Assembly: GCA_016213845.1 (NCBI GenBank)
Contig: JACQZN010000027.1
Coordinates: forward strand, 1-45,182
Length of the DNA: 45,182 nt
Direction: 5' to 3'
Origin: Candidatus Wallbacteria bacterium
GTDB lineage: Bacteria; Muiribacteriota; UBA6191; JACPRK01
Shown here: positions 31,717 through 39,900 of the stretch, in pieces
How positions within the stretch are numbered: the stretch's first letter is position 1
Layout of the letters: each line of letters starts with the position of its first letter
The notes under the pieces: model-generated
Databases searched by the model: none
Told to the model about the DNA's origin: nothing
The model's input: only the letters and a program-made list of their open reading frames with translations
Translations under genes and position numbers: made by a program

Positions 31717-33486
31717 ATGTTTAGTAACCGAAATGGTCAGTTGAAGCCGGGGGGCATCATCCTCCTGATCCTGCTGGCGCTGGCGCTGCTGGTGGCCGGT
31801 TCGACGAAGCTCAGGGAGCAGCTCTTCCCCGAGGCGGCCAGGCCGCAGGCCATCTCTGCCGACGAGCTCAAGAAGATCGCGGGTGCACCGCAGGCGGCCC
31901 CTCCTGCTGCCACGCCCCAGGCACCGGCCCAGCCGCAGGCCGGCGCTACGGGCGCGCCGACGACGGTCAGCGAGTACAAGTACGTCGGCAAGACGGCGCC
32001 CGCTGCCGTGGGCCAGGTCCAGTCCTACGCCTACAAGGACAACACGGTCGTCTTCCCGATCAACATCTGGGGCGGATGGGCGCCGATCATCGCGGCCAAC
32101 AACGGCTTCAAGGCCAACAAGGACTGTCTCTTCTTCAAGGAGTTCGGCTTCCAGGTCGATCTCAAGCTCATCGACGACCCCGACGCTGCGCGCGCCGCCT
32201 TCGCTTCCGGCCAGTCGCACGTCCTCTGGGGCACGCTCGACATGATCGCCCTCTTCGCCGAGGGGCTCGCGAAGGACCCGCGCGTCTTCCCACGCGTCTT
32301 CCAGCAAGTCGACTGGTCCAACGGCGGTGACGGCGTCGTCGTCCGCGCTCACATCCAGTCGGCCAACGACCTGCGTGGCAAGACCATCGTGCTGGCGCAG
32401 AACTCTCCCTCCCACTACTACATCCTGCGTGTGCTGGCCGAGGCCGGCATCTCCCCGGGCGAGGTCAACTTCAAGTTCACCGATACCGCCTTCGGGGCCG
32501 CGCGCGCCTTCGTCGACAACTCCGGCATCGACGCCTGCGTCTCGTGGGCGCCCGACATCTACAACATCGTCGACGAGAAGCTGGGCGGCAAGAAGGGCGG
32601 CGTCAAGGGCGCCCGGCTGCTCACCACCACCAAGGACGCCAACAACATGATCGCCGACGTCTGGGCCGTACGGTCCGACTTCGCCGCCGATCACCGCGAT
32701 GTCGTGAAGGGCCTGGTCATCGGCATCTTCAAGGGGATGGACCTGGCTGCCAAGGACCCGGACAAGGTGGCAGCGCTCATGGCCGACGGCTTCGGCCTGG
32801 GCGTCGAGGAGTGCAAGTCGATGATGGGCGATGCCCATCTGACCAACTACCCCGAGAACGTGAAGTTCTTCACCAACGCTGATTTCGCCGCGAACTTCGA
32901 TCGCACCTGGCGCGCCGCCAGCTACGTCTACAAGCAGTACGGCGCGATCGGCGCCCCCGTGCGCCCCGAGGACGTGAAGGACTCCTCCGTGCTGAAGGAG
33001 GTCGCCGCGCTATTCGCCGGCGCCAAGGAAGCCCCCGGCCCCTCCTTCCCGCCCCTGCAATCCTCCAAGCTGAAGATCGAGGCCGAGCCGATCCTCACCA
33101 AGACCGTGATGATCCAGTTCGCCCCGAACTCGGCCGACCTGGACGCCAACTACGACAAGGCGATCCCTCAGGCCGTCGAGGAGATCGGCCGCCTGGCCGC
33201 CAGCTTCGGCGCTGCTCGCGTGGTGCTCGAGGGCAACGTCGACACCTCCCGCAAGATGGAGATCGAGCGCGAGGGCCCGCGCGTCTACCAGGAGTTCAGC
33301 AAGGACGTCCGCGAGCTCTCCGAGAAGCGCGCCAACTCCGTCAAGCGCGCCCTCATCGATAAGTTCAAATTCCCGCGCGAGAAGATCAGCGCCTTCGGCA
33401 ACGGTTGGGACAATCCCATATCCCTCACCGACCACCGCCAGAACCGCCGCGTCGAAGTGAAGGTCTTCCCGATCGAGTCGAAGTGA
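31717..33486 (+). CDS. Membrane-anchored NMT1/SsuA-type binding protein fused to an OmpA domain
   Basis: The 589-aa product has one N-terminal transmembrane helix (about 10-28) and an Ala/Pro/Gln-rich linker. A periplasmic binding protein domain of the nitrate/sulfonate/taurine type follows, about 115-440 (NIWGGWAPIIAANNGFK … VDLKLIDDPDAARAAFASGQSHVLWGTLDM … LRGKTIVLAQNSPSHYYILRVLAEAGI). The C-terminal 120 residues are an OmpA-like peptidoglycan-binding domain (VMIQFAPNSADLDANYDKAI … ANSVKRALIDKFKFPREKISAFGNGWDNP … QNRRVEVKVFP). It could bridge inner membrane and cell wall while presenting a solute receptor. ATG 31717 has a strong AGGAGG site 6 nt upstream. The matching permease and ATPase are probably those at 41.4-43.1 kb. 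Confidence 0.9.
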   Translation: MFSNRNGQLKPGGIILLILLALALLVAGSTKLREQLFPEAARPQAISADELKKIAGAPQAAPPAATPQAPAQPQAGATGAPTTVSEYKYVGKTAPAAVGQVQSYAYKDNTVVFPINIWGGWAPIIAANNGFKANKDCLFFKEFGFQVDLKLIDDPDAARAAFASGQSHVLWGTLDMIALFAEGLAKDPRVFPRVFQQVDWSNGGDGVVVRAHIQSANDLRGKTIVLAQNSPSHYYILRVLAEAGISPGEVNFKFTDTAFGAARAFVDNSGIDACVSWAPDIYNIVDEKLGGKKGGVKGARLLTTTKDANNMIADVWAVRSDFAADHRDVVKGLVIGIFKGMDLAAKDPDKVAALMADGFGLGVEECKSMMGDAHLTNYPENVKFFTNADFAANFDRTWRAASYVYKQYGAIGAPVRPEDVKDSSVLKEVAALFAGAKEAPGPSFPPLQSSKLKIEAEPILTKTVMIQFAPNSADLDANYDKAIPQAVEEIGRLAASFGAARVVLEGNVDTSRKMEIEREGPRVYQEFSKDVRELSEKRANSVKRALIDKFKFPREKISAFGNGWDNPISLTDHRQNRRVEVKVFPIESK

Positions 33487-33524
33487 CGCTCGCGGGCTGA
33501 AGGGCCCACCGGCAATCGCTCGCC

Positions 33525-33881
33525 CTAGCGCATCAGGACGGGCTGGCCGACTTCGCCCACGTTGGGCTTCATCTGGGCGCCGTAGCCGACCTTGACGTCG
33601 AAGTGGCCGACTCCGTGATGGAGCGGGCTCGGCTCGCGCCGCCCGTAGTGGAAGCGGTAGGTGGAGCCGCCGGGCTTGACGTCGAGCTTCTCCACCTTCT
33701 GGAGGACGCCGCCGAACCGGCTGACCATCTGGTTCATGGCGGTCAGCGCCTTCACGTTCGAGAGGATGGCGAGGAGCCCGTCGTCGGTCGCGACGACGAC
33801 CGGCCTGGGGGCGGCCCAGGCCAGAGGAACGAACAGGCAGGCAAGCAACACCAGGAACCCGGCTCGAATGCTGTTTCTCAT
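33525..33881 (-). CDS. Small secreted protein, unknown function
   Basis: The 118-aa product begins with a clear signal peptide (MRNSIRAGFLVLLACLFVPLAWAA) and ends in a compact soluble region with FHYGRREPSPLHHGVGHFDVKVGYG. No family is recognised. ATG 33881 was chosen because it starts the signal peptide and has GGAG upstream. The frame extends to 34031, but that part lacks coding character and overlaps the next gene's start. It is convergent with the binding-protein gene (38 bp between stops) and divergent from the aldo/keto reductase. Confidence 0.65.
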   Translation of the reverse strand: MRNSIRAGFLVLLACLFVPLAWAAPRPVVVATDDGLLAILSNVKALTAMNQMVSRFGGVLQKVEKLDVKPGGSTYRFHYGRREPSPLHHGVGHFDVKVGYGAQMKPNVGEVGQPVLMR

Positions 33882-34030
33882 CTCGTGTCTCCTCGAATCG
33901 TCACCGCCCGGGTCGGGCGTACGCCGGGAGTCTAGCACGCGGCCGTTGCTAGGTTGCGCGTCCGGTTCGCTATGATGGCCTCGGGGCCCGCGACACGCTG
34001 GTCCGGTCGGAGCGCGCAGGGGAGGCCACA

Positions 34031-35059
34031 ATGACGAGAATCCGCAGGCGACAGTTTCTGAAGACGGGGCTGGCTGCCGGTCTGGCGGCGCTGGCGGTGC
34101 CCGCCGGTAGGCTGCTTGCGCGGCCGGCCGCTGGCCGGATGCCGATGCGGCCGCTTGGCCTGACGGGTGAGCAGGTCTCGCTGCTCGGGCTGGGCGGCTT
34201 CCACGTGGGGATCGATGGTCTCACCGACGCCGAGGCCATCGCGCTCATCCGGACAGCGCTGGACGGCGGCGTCACGTTCCTGGACAACGCCCGCGAGTAC
34301 AACGGCGGCCGCAGCGAGGAGCGAGTCGGCAAGGCGTTGCAGGGCGCGTGGCGCGAGCGGGCGTTCGTGATGACGAAGAACTGCGCTCACACGCGCGACG
34401 GGGCCGAGACGATGCGTGACCTGGAGGCCAGCCTGAAGGCCTTGCGCACCGATCGAATCGATCTGATGCTCCTCCACGAGGTCTGTTACGACAATGACCC
34501 GGACTGGGTCATGGAGCGGGGCGCCGTGGCAGCGGCCATTCAGGCCCGCCGCCAGGGCAAGGTGCGCTTCATTGGCTTCTCGGGCCACAAGCTGCCCTCC
34601 ATCCATCTGCGGATGCTGGCGCTTCCGGTGCGGTGGGACGCCGTGATGCTGCCTCTGGGCGTGATGGACCACCACTTCCGCAGCTTCGAGGCCGGCGTGC
34701 TGCCGGAGTTGACGCGGCGCCGGATCGGGTCCATCGCCTTCAAGACACTCTCGGGCTTCATGTCCCCGATGCTGGCCGAGACCGGGCTCGCAGCGGCCGA
34801 TTGCCTGCGCTACACCATGAGCTTGCCGATAAGCACGCTCGTGGTCGGCATGGAGTCGAAAGAGCTTTTGAGGAAGAACCTCGAGACCGCCCGGAACTTC
34901 ACGCCGATGAGCCAGGCCGAACGAGACGAGCTCCTCGCTCGGAGCGCACCCCACGCCGCCGACGGCCGCTACGAGAAGTACAAGACCACGATGGATTTCG
35001 AAGGCCCGCCCGGCAAGCTCGCCCACCGCTACATCAACCCGGCCAAGGCGGGGCAGTGA
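34031..35059 (+). CDS. Tat-exported aldo/keto reductase
   Basis: The 342-aa product has a twin-arginine signal (RIRRRQFLKTGLAAGLAALAVPAG). The aldo/keto reductase barrel follows with the full catalytic tetrad: D85 and Y90 (FLDNAREYNGG), K116 (VMTKNC) and H149 (LMLLHEV). The family reduces carbonyls with NAD(P)H. Tat export means it folds with cofactor bound before crossing the inner membrane, so its physiological donor in the periplasm is unclear. A GGAG site lies just before the ATG. It appears monocistronic; the heptamer array 35061-35102 begins 2 bp after the stop. Confidence 0.92.
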   Translation: MTRIRRRQFLKTGLAAGLAALAVPAGRLLARPAAGRMPMRPLGLTGEQVSLLGLGGFHVGIDGLTDAEAIALIRTALDGGVTFLDNAREYNGGRSEERVGKALQGAWRERAFVMTKNCAHTRDGAETMRDLEASLKALRTDRIDLMLLHEVCYDNDPDWVMERGAVAAAIQARRQGKVRFIGFSGHKLPSIHLRMLALPVRWDAVMLPLGVMDHHFRSFEAGVLPELTRRRIGSIAFKTLSGFMSPMLAETGLAAADCLRYTMSLPISTLVVGMESKELLRKNLETARNFTPMSQAERDELLARSAPHAADGRYEKYKTTMDFEGPPGKLAHRYINPAKAGQ

Positions 35060-35060
35060 G

Positions 35061-35102
35061 CCTTGAGGCCTGAGGCTCAAGCCTCACTTCTCGAGCCTGC
35101 CC
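35061..35102. repeat. Heptamer array 4 (CCTTGAG/CCTCACT units)
   Basis: Six 7-bp units: CCTTGAG, GCCTGAG, GCTCAAG, CCTCACT, TCTCGAG, CCTGCCC. The array covers the last codons and the TGA of the convergent peptidase gene (stop at 35084-35086), so the repeat encodes the protein's C-terminal Arg-Leu-Glu-Lys. Confidence 0.85.
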
Positions 35103-36253
35103 CCCAGCTCCCTGGCCTGGCGGCGGAAGGGGCCGCGCTCGGCCAAGAGCTCGCGCAGGCATTCGCGGACGCGATCGGCGCCGAGCGGATCGGCGGCATC
35201 GCCTCGGAGCCAGCACCGGGCCAGCAGCAGCAAGGCCTGGCGGCGGTAGACCGACTCCGGGTGCCGGTCGAGGAAATCCTCGAATCGGTCGGCCGCCTTG
35301 AGATAGAGCCGCTTTGCCTCCGCGGCCTGGCGCTGCGTGGCGGCGCGCCGGGCGCGGTTGTAGAGCCCCAAGGCGCTCGCGTAGGTCGCTCTTCCGGGAA
35401 GTAGCATCCGGCGCGCCACCGCCAGCGAGTACCCGTACGCCAGCGCTCGGAACCGCTTCCAACCCAGCCCCGTGACGGCCTCGATGGCTTTTCTGTACGG
35501 CACGCCGCGCACGACGCGTTCGTAGAGCAAGACGACCGCCTCGGGACCGAATTCGTGCTCGATGGCCCCGACGGCCAGCACATCCTCGGCGTAGCTCGCC
35601 AGGCTGTGCTTGCGGCTCTCCAGTGGACGGATCACATCTTTTGGGTCCTTGACCACCAGGTCGCCGTCCTCGCTGGTCCCGTAGCCTGCTGCCAGGTGTG
35701 ACAGCCGCTCATCCCCCTGACCTGCGCCGTAGAGCGCCAGCCCCTCGCGAAGCCAGTGCGGAACCTTGCGATAGGCCAGCTTGCCGAGCCGATCGCGCAT
35801 CGCCGCGTGGATGAGCTCGTGATCCAGCTCGAGGTCGAGGTCGGCGTCGCCGTTCACGAAGTGCTCGGCGTGAAACCCCAGCGTCGTCTGCTCGTCGTGC
35901 AGCGCCTCGGCCCAGCCGTCGGGCTTGCGGCACCCGGGAAGCCTCGGGTGGGCGTCGTGGACCCAGAGGATGACCGGCTTTCGGACCCGGCAGAGCGGGC
36001 CAAAAGCGTTCGAGATCCGCTCGCGGCTCTCCAGGAAGCGAGCTTCCAGGGTCTGGAGAAGCTCGCGGAGCTGGCGCCGCTTGCCTAGCCTCCCCTCGTA
36101 CGGCCGCAGCTCGAAGGCGCCTCCAGCCGATGTCGTGACGGCTCCGCCGGGGGCCTCCTCGAACTCGTCGAATGGCTCGGCGGCGCAGGGCATCGAGACG
36201 AGCTGGGGCACCATCGTGAGCAAGACGAGACCATGAAGTGCCGATCGGATCAC
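35084..36253 (-). CDS. Secreted gluzincin-like metallopeptidase (peptidase MA family)
   Basis: The 389-aa product has a signal peptide (SALHGLVLLTMVPQLVSMPCAAE). The zinc site follows, HELIH (an HExxH motif) in LDHELIHAAMRDRLG, with WLREGLALYGAG supplying the third ligand Glu about 20 residues later; this spacing is typical of the peptidase MA-like group. The C-terminal third is TPR-like (KRLYLKAADRFEDFLDRHPESVYRRQALLLLARC). It probably acts in the periplasm. GTG 36253 was preferred as the start because it gives a normal-length signal peptide; ATG 36325 would add 24 residues. The ribosome binding site is weak at both. The gene end lies within a heptamer array. Confidence 0.78.
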   Translation of the reverse strand: MIRSALHGLVLLTMVPQLVSMPCAAEPFDEFEEAPGGAVTTSAGGAFELRPYEGRLGKRRQLRELLQTLEARFLESRERISNAFGPLCRVRKPVILWVHDAHPRLPGCRKPDGWAEALHDEQTTLGFHAEHFVNGDADLDLELDHELIHAAMRDRLGKLAYRKVPHWLREGLALYGAGQGDERLSHLAAGYGTSEDGDLVVKDPKDVIRPLESRKHSLASYAEDVLAVGAIEHEFGPEAVVLLYERVVRGVPYRKAIEAVTGLGWKRFRALAYGYSLAVARRMLLPGRATYASALGLYNRARRAATQRQAAEAKRLYLKAADRFEDFLDRHPESVYRRQALLLLARCWLRGDAADPLGADRVRECLRELLAERGPFRRQARELGGRLEK

Positions 36254-36466
36254 GGGTCCAGGGATTCTAATGCACTGGTGCCCGGCGCGCCCGCGAAATC
36301 CCTCGATCCGGGGCGCACCCGACATCCTGCTCCGTGGACTGCCCGACCGATCGCGGAGTCGTTCTAGATGCTACAATGGGCTCACCGAGACGGGCGCGGG
36401 CAGGTTCTTCTCCCTCGGTGAAGCCGAAGTCGAGCCGCTTTCCGACGCCCTCAAAGGGGAAGGCAG

Positions 36467-36832
36467 ATGGAACTGGACGAACTGATCCCGCGCTATCTCG
36501 ATGCGTGGAGTGAGCCCGACCGCTCACGCAGGCAGGAGCTGCTCGAACGGGTATGGGCCGAGGACGGCACGTACACCGATCCCAACACGCATGTCCCGGG
36601 CAGAAGGGAGCTCCTCGAGTACATCGGCGTGATCCTCGGTCAGTTTCCGGGGGCGCGCATAGTCCTGACCAGCGCAATTGACGCGCACCACCAGTCAGTT
36701 CGCTTCACCTGGCGCATGGTGCTCGCGGATGGGGCGGTGTTCGCAGACGGGCTCGACTTCGGCGAGCTTGCCCCCGATGGCAAGCTGCAGCGGATCGTCG
36801 GTTTCTTCGGGCCCCTCGCGTCGAGGCCCTAG
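36467..36832 (+). CDS. SnoaL-like (NTF2-fold) small protein
   Basis: The 121-aa product reads as an NTF2-like cone-shaped alpha+beta barrel: helix LIPRYLDAWSEPD, then RVWAEDGTYTDPNTHVPGRRELLEYI, a strand with ARIVLTSAIDAHHQSVRFTWRMVLADG, and a final FGELAPDGKLQRIVGFFGP. Relatives are ketosteroid-isomerase-like or polyketide cyclases and many uncharacterised proteins, so the activity is not assigned. ATG 36467 follows an AAGGGGAAGG purine-rich ribosome site. A TACAAT hexamer at 36372-36377 could be a -10 box, with no good -35. It is isolated between two genes on the opposite strand. Confidence 0.8.
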   Translation: MELDELIPRYLDAWSEPDRSRRQELLERVWAEDGTYTDPNTHVPGRRELLEYIGVILGQFPGARIVLTSAIDAHHQSVRFTWRMVLADGAVFADGLDFGELAPDGKLQRIVGFFGPLASRP

Positions 36833-36915
36833 TCCGAGCATCCGCCGGGTGCTTGTTCCTGGATGCCGAATTTCTGTTCTCTGATGCTCGTCGACTGTCC
36901 GGCACCGAGAGGATT

Positions 36916-39900
36916 CTAGTCTGGCAGAAAGCCCTCGTGTGCTCCTGGAGAGCCTTCGCCGGCTCCCTGCGGCGCAATCCTCGTTGCGAGCGAGGGTACG
37001 AGGTCTCCGATGGAGTCCGAGGCGCCAAAGCCCTCGAGCACATCGCGGGCCCGGGTCAGCAAGCGCCCTCTTTCGGTGTTGCCCTGGGGGAGCTGCCGTT
37101 CCAGGGCAGCGCAGAGCAGGGCCTCGTCATAAGGCATCTGGAGTTGCCGCGCCCAATCCAAGCCGGCGCGGTACTCGGCGATGGGCGTGGGCGAGCTGCC
37201 GTTCCGAAGCTCGGCCAGCCGGCCGGTCCAGAGGTGCGCTCGAGCAATACCGATCCGGAAGACGCCGGCGAAGGTCGCCATCCACGAGCAAGCTGCCTCC
37301 GCGGCCTTAAGCAGGGTCTCACGCGGAGCCGGGGCTCCCGCCTGGTCGGCCTCTTCGGCCAATCGCACGCCAACCTCGGCGGCCGACGCATAACCTTCGA
37401 GCACATAGCAGGAACTGGGCTGATGGCCCTTGCAGACCTCCAGGTACTTCTGCAGGTGCGTCCAGGCCTCTTCGCGGCGTCCCAGGCGAAGCAAGAGCAG
37501 GCTTCCGTCTCCGTACGCTCGGATCAGCTCGAGCAAGCCGGTGTTCTTGTCGAAGGTTGCGATGACGCTCTGCACCAGGTCCCAGGCTTCGGCGCTGCGT
37601 CCTCGCCGCATCGCGTTTTCCGCCAGATTGAGGCGAGCGATGGCCGTGCTGTGGGGGTCCGATCTCCGGAGCCCCGAGGCCTCCAGTGCCTTGCCCAGTT
37701 CCCAGCTCCTGTCGAGCCGACCCCAGAAGAGCATCGTGCTGGTGTACAGCCAGGTCACATCCTCCCAGGGTTTCCAGGCGCCCAGGCGCTCGTCCACTTC
37801 CTGGCCCTTGATGGCGTTGGCCTCGGCCTTGGCGAAGCGGCCCTGGCCCAGGGCAGTCACGCTCATGAGCTGGTAGTACCAGGAGTAAACGCCCAGCTCG
37901 TTTACCTGCTCGCAGAGTCCCGTGGCGACGCGCTCGTAGTACGCGGACAGCTTCAGCTTGCCCATGCTTCCGAAGCAGGTGAACAGGCTGCTATAGGCGC
38001 GCGCCAGCTCGGGGGAAGGCCCTGCCTCCTCGGCGATGTTGGCTCCGACCATGGCCGCCAGGAGGCAGGCGACCGGCTCCATGGTGAAGTAGAGAATGTG
38101 GGCCAGATGCTCCCAGGTGACGGCCCGCTCGAGGATGCTGGCGCGCATCGAGTCGGGCTTCCGGATCCAGGACTTGGGCAGCACTTTCAAGTACAGGTAC
38201 TGGCGAGCCGCGGTGAGGAGAAGCTCGATGGCGATGCCGAGCCGGGTCTCGGGCAATGGTTTGCCCTGCAATGCCACGGCTTTCGGATAGTACTGACGGG
38301 CATCGGTGATCTTGCCCGAGGCGCGGCACGCATCGCCCAGGTAGCGATACCAGAGGGCCCGGCGAGTGTCGTCGACCATCAGCCGCGGGTCCCTGGAGCT
38401 GGCGGCGATGGTCTCGCAGCGTTTGATGTTGGCGATGACCAGGTCGTTGGCGAACTGGGTCAGCGCGTTCTCGGCCGACTGCTCCAGGTACTCGACGGCC
38501 TTGTGATCGACCTCGGCCTGGCCCCAATGGTGGGCCAGGATCTGGTAGTGGGGGCGGAGATCGTCGGCGTATGTGCGCTCGTACCAGCGCGCCACTGCCT
38601 CGTGGAGCTCCCGGCGTTGCTTGGAGACCATCAGGCCGTAGGCGACCTCCTGGGTGATGACGTGCTTGAAGATGTAGGTCGAGTTGGGCTCCGGCGCCTC
38701 CACGGGTGTTAGGTCCAGGCGCACCAGCGTGTCCAGGTCGGACAGCAGAACTGCGCCGGCGCAGCTCACCGGGAAGACCTCGCTCAAGGCGCGCATGGAA
38801 AAGGCCCGGCCGATGACACTTGCCACCTTGAGCGTGAGCTGCTGGGACAGCGAGAGGATGTCCATGCGGCTGGTCACGACGCCCTCGACGGTGTCGGGGA
38901 CGTTGAGGCTCTCGGCGGTTGTGCCTGCCGGCAGCTTGCACACCCCGGCCTCGATGGAGATCTGTCCGGAATCGCGCAAGGCGTAGACGATCTCCTCGCT
39001 GAAGAACGGATGCCCCTCGGCCTTGTCGCGTACGACATCGACGAGGACTTGCGGAAGCTTGTCCACCGCCAGCCTCAGCTTGATCAGCTCGACCGTGTCC
39101 TCGAAGGGCAAGTTCTGGAGCGCCAGATGATGCACGCCATCGGCTGCCCGAAGGCTCTTGTACTCCAGCGGCACGGGATCGGAGATGGGCCGGGTCGCCA
39201 CCAGCATCAGGCAATGCCGTACTTGCTTGTGGATGCGGTTGGCCAGTGACCAGGATTGCGGGTCCAGCCAGTGGGCGTCCTCGATGACCAGCATCAGAGA
39301 TACGGGGCGGCCATCAGTCAGGCCGACGCGACGGGCGGCAAGCGTCTTCAGCAGGCGGGCCAGCAGGTGCTCGGTGTTGTCCTGACGCACCGAGCCGTCC
39401 ATCTGGCTGGTGACCTCGTTTTCGGGAAGATCCACGGGCAGCACCGCATTGAGCAGTGGTGCGAAACGCAAGGCCTCCTCGTCGCCTGCGAGCTCTGCCA
39501 GGACACGTTCCCGTCGAGCCTCTAGCCCCGCCGCGGCGGCGTCCATGTCGAAGAGCTGGTGGAAGACGGGCCGCCAGGCGTGATAGAGGGTCGAGTGCTC
39601 GATGGCGTCACCGACGGCCAGCAAGGTGCTCACGTCGCGGGCATCGGCCTCCTTTAGCATTTGCGCCACGAGCCGAGACTTGCCGATACCGGCCTCTCCT
39701 TCGACGATGACGACATTGCCGGCGCCCCCGGCACGCAGGGCCTCGATCTCGCGCGTGATGAGCTCGCGCTCGGCAACCCGCCCGACCATGCTCTTCTGCG
39801 CCAGTTCCCCGCGCAGCGCCGAAAGCTTGCGTGCTCCCGCCGTGCCCGTCGCAGCCGACTTGCTCCGCCCCAGGCGATGGAGCTTGACCTCGCCCTCGAT

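Noticed and set aside
31687..32838. 383-codon minus-strand frame
   Set aside because: Antisense to the binding-protein/OmpA fusion, whose strand has a strong ribosome site and clear domains.
36853..38712. 619-codon plus-strand frame
   Set aside because: Antisense to the TPR tail of the cyclase-like gene; no recognisable domain and no ribosome binding site.
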